Source of the DNA: Glandiceps talaboti
Lineage: Eukaryota; Hemichordata; Enteropneusta; Spengelidae
Length of the DNA: 64,000 nt
Direction of reading: 5' to 3'
Assembly: GCF_964340395.1 (NCBI RefSeq)
Contig: NC_135565.1
Span: 19,689,709-19,753,708 of the forward strand
The notes beneath the pieces are model-generated. The model had not been told where the DNA came from. It saw only the letters and a list, made by a program, of their open reading frames with translations, and searched no databases. A program made the translations under genes and the position numbers. Shown here one piece after another: positions 56,176 to 64,000 of the stretch. How positions within the stretch are numbered: position 1 is the stretch's first letter; each line of letters starts with the position of its first letter.

Positions 56176-57769
56176 AACCTTTATGCGTCGCTGTGATTGG
56201 CCGAAGTTTGATTGACAAGAAACGGACAATACACCCCAGTCAATCACCACCATCGAACACTGGAAACTGAAAACATTGACAACCTCCAAGTCAACAAAGA
56301 AAAGGAGGGGGACAATTCTTGACTAATGAAGTTGTCACACACCATGTGAAGTATCACCAGTCGGGGGGTCATCTCCATTGTCTTGTTACATCTCACAGTG
56401 AATCTTAAACACGGACACCCCCACAACAACTCTTTTGTTATGGTTATGAAGAAAGCAAAATTGTGTATTGTTATTTGGGATTGGTGGGGCGTGGGATCAA
56501 CTAAGGCATTGTCTATTTTTTGATGAACACGGTTTTCTGTAATGGGACGAACTTACCCTAGAAAAAAGAATACATGTAGTAGATACAAGCGTACAAAGTA
56601 TGTGTGCAGAATGGCACGTAGAAGAACACAAAACTAATAGTGCATTAAATGACTACTAGTATCTAATGATAAAGATACATTTGTTCTCTGTGTATTTCAG
56701 CTTGAGTTAACATCATTTCTTGAGAGGTGCATGTACAAAAATTAGGCTAAAGTTGAAAACTTATTGTACAGACGCTCATTATTACGCGCTATCCTTGTTT
56801 TGAACGAGAACTTATGTCTTTTTTATCACTGTTACTGAACTTACAACGAGCAGGGTCAAAATCTGCAATCAGGCAATCACAATAAAGATTTTTCTTTTTT
56901 GAGTTGTTCGAGTGATAAAAATCCCCCCTTTCTACAAGTTACACGTACGTGCTAATTACACAGCCGTTTTACCAGTTCATAGGGGACTGTGGTTTGATAT
57001 AATATGGTCAACTGATTGCGTGCGAATGTAGCTATGCGATTACTTGAAAGATAGCTCCGGAAATACCCAAGAAGCGTCTCTGAAAGTATATTGCAGTGTG
57101 TCTACATTTAAGGTAGTGCTACCTCCGTGGTGTAAGTTCTACGTCATCATGTTTCTCGAGCAAAGCAAGTTGATCATTCTAGGTGGCCAAAATATTATGA
57201 AATTGTAGAATTGTTCTGAAAATTGTGACGGAAACAAATGGTATTGTACGAATTCTTTAAAATCGGTTTTAAAACTTAAGACTATATTCTGTTTTGTAAT
57301 GGAAGTTAATACAGATACGCTATGCCTTAAAGTCTGTATAAATGCCGAAAATCAAAGTTCACTTTTTAAAAAAATGTTTCAGATTTATTATAATGATGTG
57401 AGCTATTTCGTGACATCATTACTAGTATTATCCAAGTGCACATGTGCGCTTATTACAAGCCAGGACTAAATATAGAGTAAGCGTAGAAATTACTATTTTT
57501 CTCAAGAAGACAGTTTTTATTCGTTATCTGCAACACACGATTGCAAATTGATGTCAACGATTAAAATGACTATCGCCAACTACGGTGAAGAATTGTATTC
57601 CCCTGTGGTAAAAAATACCGTGACAGCAGAGCCCACGTACTTTTTGGTGACACCGTGTGTGGATATAATTCCATGTGTTTCATAACAAAATATTTATTGT
57701 ATGTAATAAGATAATCAACAGTCAGCAATATATTAATTATCATTTCAGAATCTGTATAAGTATGTTTGT

Positions 57770-60037
57770 GACGTCACAGCTATCTCGAAATATACATCTG
57801 TAGATTTGATTGACAGCTGACCCGTGTGTGTTGTCAACTATCTGATTATCACACCCCTCCCAAGGTCATTGTCAGTTTAAAGTGTTGTTGTGCTAGAGGA
57901 GTACCACACGTTATTGTGACAAGTGTGGAGTGATGTTCTGTTTATTACGTGATGTACGTGATGGCTGTTGAATTGAAAACAAAAGATGGAATAGTTGATA
58001 ATGAGTGATAAAATGTGATTACAAAGTTTGATAACTCTCGTTCTGTTTATTTCCGACAGTATCGAAATGTTACATTTTGTACCTACCTTGTTTATTTCCT
58101 TTTTTAATCACCTTGTCTATATATGTTTCGTATTTATGACATGGCTCTGGTATAGACGGCTTTTACGATGTTCAAAGAATTTTAGACTCTGCTTATGTGG
58201 AAGAGGTGCGAAACATTGTTATTCCCCTCCATTAAGTTGCGATTTTTCGACAATGTAAATTCGACTAGCAACTTGAAATATTATGAATCTAAATTACAAT
58301 AAACCGATTTTCAACATTTTTTATTCTCGATCTGTAAGGCCATGTGTATTTTTCAAATAGGCAATATATATATTTGGTCGGGGTGGCGGGGTGGGGGTGC
58401 AAGCATTGTAGCAGCAGATGTGTTGGGGGAATTGATAAGTTGAATTATACAAAGAAAAACTTTGTCAGCCAAAGAGTAATGTTGATAAGGCTTCTCTCTA
58501 CTTTTAGTTCTCCAAGAATAGTTTTCAACTTCTTTGCTTGAGACGTTCCCTTACTTTGATTCTGAACAGAGAAAACCATATTTTACGTGGAAACAACAAT
58601 CATCACTTTCCTGTATACCAGAAAATAAAACAGCAAATGTGGCGAAAAGTCACATTATGAAGGTGGCGATATCATGTCATTTCTCGTTGCTATTTCTCCA
58701 TAGCTAGTGATATAGTGTTCCTGATACAGGGGCATCTGTAGATCAATACATGCCTTTTCCTGCTTAATTTGTACAAATTGTAATTTCCGACTTTGGCAAC
58801 TAACACAATTTTGTCTGAGTTTCCAAGCAATGTCAATAAGAACTTCCGTGGAAACCTTTGCTACGTTCGACCCTGTCTGACCCAGACAAGTAGGAGCCAG
58901 CAATTACACGCTACATAAACAGTATTGTCTTCAAGTTCAAGTTGTTCTTTGCAATTTACTAGAGAACACTTGAGATTTTACTGTACTCCGTCTCTTAGTT
59001 TTCACAACTGTTTCGAAATTTCAAGAAAGTTTTACCACTCACTTCAGTGGAAGTATAGAATATATTATTGATTGCTTGATTGATTGACAGGTGTGTTACA
59101 AATGATGTCATCAATTATCCGATTGTCTTCACCCTCCCATGTCATTGTTATGCTGTGATGTCAGTAAAACGAGTGTTAAACACCTTTGTCTAAAGTGGTG
59201 CTTAGTTTATTTGGATGACAATTGCTACATGATGTTGATTGTGTTAATGACAGATTTACAACAATGAGTACACAGTTTGATACAACTCTAACCTTGTACA
59301 TTTCAAAGACTAATAGATCACACTGTACGCCATGTCGATGTGTTACTAGTATCTCTATTAACTCATTTACAAAATGCTCAGGTTGTTTGAAATACCACCA
59401 CACGTACACCTGACTAGCTCGTGTTTTCGAAGCTAATTTTAACCTTTAACGATGCTATCAAAATGTCTTCTACTTCATTGTTTCCCTCCTATATTTCTCT
59501 TTATGCATGCAATGCTATTTTAAAAGCTATTTTTTCTTTTCCCTAATCACACGTGACGTCACAGCCTGTAAAACTACCAAATATAATGCAATTCTTCTGA
59601 CCCAATGATTTTCACATTACTATGTATTAATATCGACATCTCCAATTTCAATCGTCGACGGATGTATTCGGATCAAATACACCCAAATTAAAGTATGGCG
59701 AAGAATACCGTCGTAAAGACAACATCCATATTTTCGACGGCAGTGACATTCACAGTGAACTTCGAAAATATAGCTCAGGCTAGCTAGAAAAAAATTAAAG
59801 AAGAAGTATCTATTTAGCCAGAATGAGAGATTTCCCATTACGTCACCCTCTCATCCCTATCTATCTAGTCTTTGCATACACACGGGTTGATAAAGTAACG
59901 TTGGCATCGAACCACAGTAGTCTACATAGGACACTCTCCAATATCAAATATGCAAAATCTATAGCTAGAGAAAGTAAAGTTGTAAATAAATTCCTGTAAA
60001 TGTCATCTATCGAGATATATGGTCATCATAGTAGTAT

Positions 60038-60112
<75 letters not shown>

Positions 60113-60640
60113 TCTATGTTCTGTCTTTAGACGTGTCATAAATGCTCACCCTGACGATATAGTTTACCTAGAAATTTCAATAAATATATACATTTACGAG
60201 TCATGATGTGTAAATAACACACTTATCCTGTTCCACTATAAGCTATTGATCTATCCTGTATCTTAAACACATTTTCTGTATCGCTCAATCCCCAAGTCTC
60301 CTTCATAACTTCAAAAAACAATCTGAACAAGATATTATAAAGTTACAGTAGTTCTCTTTTCGCCTCTTTTGTCTCTACTGTCATAATAATTGATATTATC
60401 ATAACGGGTAACGGTTTCTACAGACTAATAGACCATAGATTATACACTTGTACGGTCTATGGATAGACCATAGACCCTCCACCCACGTGTCTATCAATCT
60501 ATGGATAGACAGACAAAACATCTAACTTCAACGTGATGAAATCATAATTTGCATTAAAACCAGACATCACATTGGTAGCACTCTATCAAATGTTATAGAC
60601 CAAACTAGACTAGACTAGTCTGACACATAGACTAATATAG
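57770..60640. repeat. FoxQ2 upstream duplication, copy 1
   Basis: Colinear with 61125-63510. The best-matched part is 57780-58066 against 61130-61407, about 95% identical by eye, with GATTTGATTGACAGCTGACC and GAGGAGTACCACACGTTATT. Further anchors: GACAAGTAGGAGCCAG (58885 and 62409), CACAGTTTGATACAACTCTA (59271 and 62791) and GCATTAAAACCAGACATCAC (60552 and 63445). Confidence 0.88.
60036..60112. repeat. (TTTA)n microsatellite
   Basis: About 19 uninterrupted TTTA units. Confidence 0.97.
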
Positions 60641-60670
60641 TGTAGACAGATCATAGACCCTCCACTATAG
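60436..60670. repeat. Cluster of CATAGACCCTCCAC motifs and TCTATGG inverted repeats
   Basis: The 14-mer is at 60469-60482 and 60652-60665. Around the first, GGTCTATGGATAGACC is a palindrome, and ATAGATT and AATCTAT phrases surround it. Related to the hairpin at 37860-37905. Confidence 0.7.
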
Positions 60671-61124
60671 ACTTATTAATATCATAAGTAAACTCGTCTG
60701 ACGTCTGATGTCGATAGAATTAATTTATCATATAGCATGTTACTAAAAGAAAAGGAAATCCATATTAATCCAAAATCTTCGAAACTTTTAAACCGATATT
60801 TGCTCATTTTGAAAATAAAACTTTTAATAGATTTAATTTCGTATTGCACCGAAATTTACAATTAGCTCACCAAAGTTTTCGCCAGGTGCAGGTGTACGTA
60901 TCCACCATGGCTTGTAAATTTCTGTGCAATATACGAAGTTAAATCTTTCCATTTAGACTGAATGATGAGCTTTCAACAAATTATAATTGCCTTTGTCGTT
61001 TTATTTTTATTGTTGAGTGATTGTTGTTATTGTGTTGGTTATGTGACGTCACATCGGTATATTAGTATTTCCGTTTTGAAATATACATCAAGAATTTCTT
61101 GGAAGCCAGATTAGGTTCTCATTT

Positions 61125-63510
61125 GCTACTGAAATATACATCTGTAGATTTGATTGACAGCTGACCCGTGTGTATTGTCAACTATCTGATTATCACACCC
61201 CTCCCAAGGTCATTGTCAGTTTAAAGTGTTGTTGTGCTAGAGGAGTACCACACGTTATTGTGACAAGTGTGGAGTGATGTTCTGTTTATTTATGTGCCAA
61301 GTACGTGAGGGTGGTTGAATTGAAAACAAAAGATGGAATAGTTGATAATGAGTGACAAAATGTGATTACAAAGTTTGATAACTCTCGTTCTGTTTATTTC
61401 CGATAATGATATATTATAGATTTACTATACAGAATAGACTGTAGATTTACTGTACCTTCAATTTCTCGGCCCGATTTTTTAATCCGTTTTTTTTTTTATT
61501 ATATAGAATTGTCAACGTTGACCCTACAACAAAGATAAACGTATCATGGCGCACCTCAATTGGAATTATTGATTGGTTACAAGCTCTAATTTCTCACTAT
61601 CCCTTACAATCAATTAACAGAATGCAAAGTTCAGATGCACAAAACCGGTGTACGCGTTTATTCACCCCTCTTCAAAGTTTCGGCCATGTTGATGTGTGTT
61701 CATTCACAATGTGTTTTTTTAGAGTAAAAGACAGAGACAAAGTTATGTAGTTGTGTGAGAACGTATGAAGATAAATCATAGTTCACTTCTGATTACATTT
61801 TGAAATCATGTAACAGAGAACATGGAGTTTATACGTCAAAGGCGAACTTAATTTTTTCAATAATAAGTGTGACGTAGACACGTGTTGTCGTGACGTAGAA
61901 CTATCAGAGTATATATTCCATAGTTTCTGTTCAACTTGGCTTGTGCATGGTATGATAAATAAATAAGTGAAACAGGTAAACTTCTGACAGAGTGAATGTA
62001 AAGTTCTCGTTTAGTGTAATTTGATATCACTACATTTGTCTGAGTCTAGCGTGAATTACTTCTACAAATTCCGGCATACTCACTGTTGTCTTACCTTAGT
62101 CCCTACCCTAATCAGAGAAATTTCATGTTCAAAACTCCTAAAGTTCTTTGAATTTTTTGACAAGTAATATTCCATCAAAATACCTTTAAAATAAAAGACT
62201 AAGTTTTACATATCCCACTTACAATATATGCAAAGAAAATAGATGATTTGATAAAACCACCTGTTGATTCGTCACCCAACCCGTCCAAGAAAAACAAACA
62301 TAGTTTTATTCCATGAAAATGCTAAAAAGTACACGCATGTGAAAAATATCCGGATAGTGTTCTTATGACATCATAGTCTATTTTTGTCACGCTTTGTTCT
62401 GTTCCAGACAAGTAGGAGCCAGTAATTATACGATTCGTATACAGTATTGTTATCTGGTGTAGTACCTCGTTTTATGGGATCACTTAGAAATTTTCAAATT
62501 GTGGTTGTTTTTTGTGTGTGAGAGTTTTCACATCTGTTTCTAGACCTTGCAGACTTGAATTCTTAACACGTCATCTGTTTTCAATGATTTGGGCAGTATT
62601 TTGGTGATTTTTTTTTCGTACAAATCATTGAGAAAAACTATCTTATTCTTGAACCTACTATCCTCCATCACACCATTGTTGTGTTAAAATGGGTGTGGTA
62701 GAAGTGATAAACGCTTTTTGGAAAGTGACAATTGCTACACCTCTTTGAGTTTGTAAGATTGTGTTGATGACAGATTTAACACAATGGTGACACAGTTTGA
62801 TACAACTCTAACTCACCGACGAAACTTATGTTGCTGCTTACTCTAAAACACGACAAGTTTTGTTTCATTTTATGCCTGTAGTTTGTTTATCACCATTGAA
62901 TATGAAACACAGCTATTATTGTGAAAATGATGTTTAAATGACCAGTTTAAGAGAACTACGTTTAAAACAATTGACAAAATGTTTTAGTTTTATCGGCAAT
63001 GATTTTCACACTTTGCCCCCATGGTTCTACCCATTCTGAAAATCTTATCAAGTACTGTAACTATCTAATATGACGATCTGCCATTCTGTGTGAAAGCATT
63101 TTTATATATTACGTGCATTTTTATATCAATATAGTGTTCTTGTTGATGCATTTACACCAGAACTACTTATAGAAATCTTTTCCATCCGCCATATCTTGGA
63201 TCGGTCACTGAGGGCGTTGTCATGATCTCACGGTCTATTGTTCGGCTTATAAAAGTTTTTCAGCACCATTGATTCCTTGAACAGAATTAGCAGAATTTTC
63301 ATCTTGTCCGTGAAGATACAGAATTCTTCGCAGAATTTGGAAGACATTCTGAACCAATGTCCACTTGTAAGAGTTGTAAGACATAACGGAGAACAGTTTT
63401 CATATCCAGACATTTTCACACAAACTTACCTCAATCTTAATTAGCATTAAAACCAGACATCACATTGGCAGTACTCTATTAAATGTACAGACCAGACCAG
63501 TCTGACACTG
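61125..63510. repeat. FoxQ2 upstream duplication, copy 2
   Basis: Partner of 57770-60640 in direct orientation, with several insertions and deletions. Confidence 0.88.
61840..61935 (-). repeat. Interspersed repeat R3, partial inverted copy
   Basis: GTGACGTAGACACGTGTTGT and GTGACGTAGAACT are the complement of the R3 core, followed by a TTGGCTTGTGCATG block that mirrors GCACGAGCCAA of the copy at 23650. Confidence 0.5.
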
Positions 63511-64000
63511 TCGAATTTTTCAAAAAGTCTGGACTAATTTACAAGACTATATCTAACAGTTCCCGTGTGTCTATTGTCTTGATATTAATACGTCTTCTTA
63601 CAGTTATGAACTTTTTCTGAGTGTATATATTTTCTACATATACACGCAAATGTGACAGAATTGATAACATAAATTGTTACATTGTGGAATCATCTCGACG
63701 AGTTCGTTCAGGGTATGGGAATATTATGTTAAAAAAAGAATACTCCATGCAACTTTAACCTACTAGAGTATTCAGAAATGTAACTGACATCGAAAGGAAA
63801 CAAATTGTTAGAAATAAGATATACACTTCTTTGATTCTACACTAGAATAGACCGGCGTTTAATGTATATGGACAACAAAGGGTCATTTAAAAGGACATTT
63901 TTGTCAAGGTGGTTGGACATACAGACAATTGTACGTTAGATACCAAAGTTACTCCGGAATACCTCTCGATAAGTTTACACTTCCTGTATATACACAAAAT

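Larger units (their letters stand above)
56176..64000. other. 5' flank of FoxQ2-like gene, no further gene seen
   Basis: About 7.8 kb without a supported gene. Contains a diverged duplication (57770-60640 and 61125-63510), a TTTA array, a pair of CATAGACCCTCCAC motifs and an inverted R3 fragment near 61840-61935. Confidence 0.7.

Overview
The window is intron-rich, AT-leaning animal genomic DNA with dense simple-sequence arrays and short interspersed repeats. Gene content (a DBH-like copper monooxygenase pair, two SLC6 transporters and a FoxQ2-type forkhead gene) and compact 60-230 bp exons with 0.1-4 kb introns fit an invertebrate, most likely a marine deuterostome such as a hemichordate or cephalochordate. 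The lineage is an inference from family content, not proven by the sequence.

Layout. All host genes recognised lie on the minus strand. 1-2.5 kb: the 3' end of a LINE, a TCTG array and an interspersed repeat. 2.56-12.16 kb: a complete 12-exon DBH-like/MOXD1-like monooxygenase gene (619 aa predicted), with a TATA/Inr-like promoter. 12.2-15.1 kb: intergenic, with a 163-bp tandem repeat. 15.1-18.2 kb: a second, incomplete MOXD-like copy with only four recognisable exons; it lacks the N-terminal half and the exon carrying the HxH copper ligands. 18.2-21.5 kb: intergenic, with a foldback element. 21.54-33.83 kb: a complete 13-exon SLC6 transporter gene A (663 aa). 33.8-38.2 kb: intergenic, repeat-rich. 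38.19-47.90 kb: tandem paralogue SLC6 gene B, also 13 exons (608 aa), with substitutions at residues that bind Na+ and Cl- in the family. 47.9-55.2 kb: gene-free, built from locally duplicated blocks and small DNA transposons. 55.26-56.08 kb: an intronless FoxQ2-like forkhead gene with an N-terminal EH1 motif and a well-spaced TATA/Inr. 56.2-64 kb: its 5' flank, containing a diverged duplication of roughly 2.5-3 kb.

How it fits together. Two tandem duplications shaped the locus: one of the MOXD gene, which left a decayed or reduced copy, and one of the SLC6 gene with its proximal promoter. A luminal or membrane-bound copper hydroxylase and Na+/Cl- coupled solute transporters could both serve amine or amino-acid signalling, and FoxQ2 is an anterior neuroectoderm regulator in many invertebrates, but a functional link between the neighbours is only a hypothesis. 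The most notable observations are: a minisatellite that multiplies the 5' splice site of MOXD exon 4; unusual ion-site residues in SLC6 B; an SLC6 intron more similar between paralogues than the neighbouring exon; and a 228-bp terminal-inverted-repeat element with an apparent 12-bp target duplication and an empty site in a nearby duplicate. Exon boundaries were read by eye from GT/AG signals, phase and family similarity.
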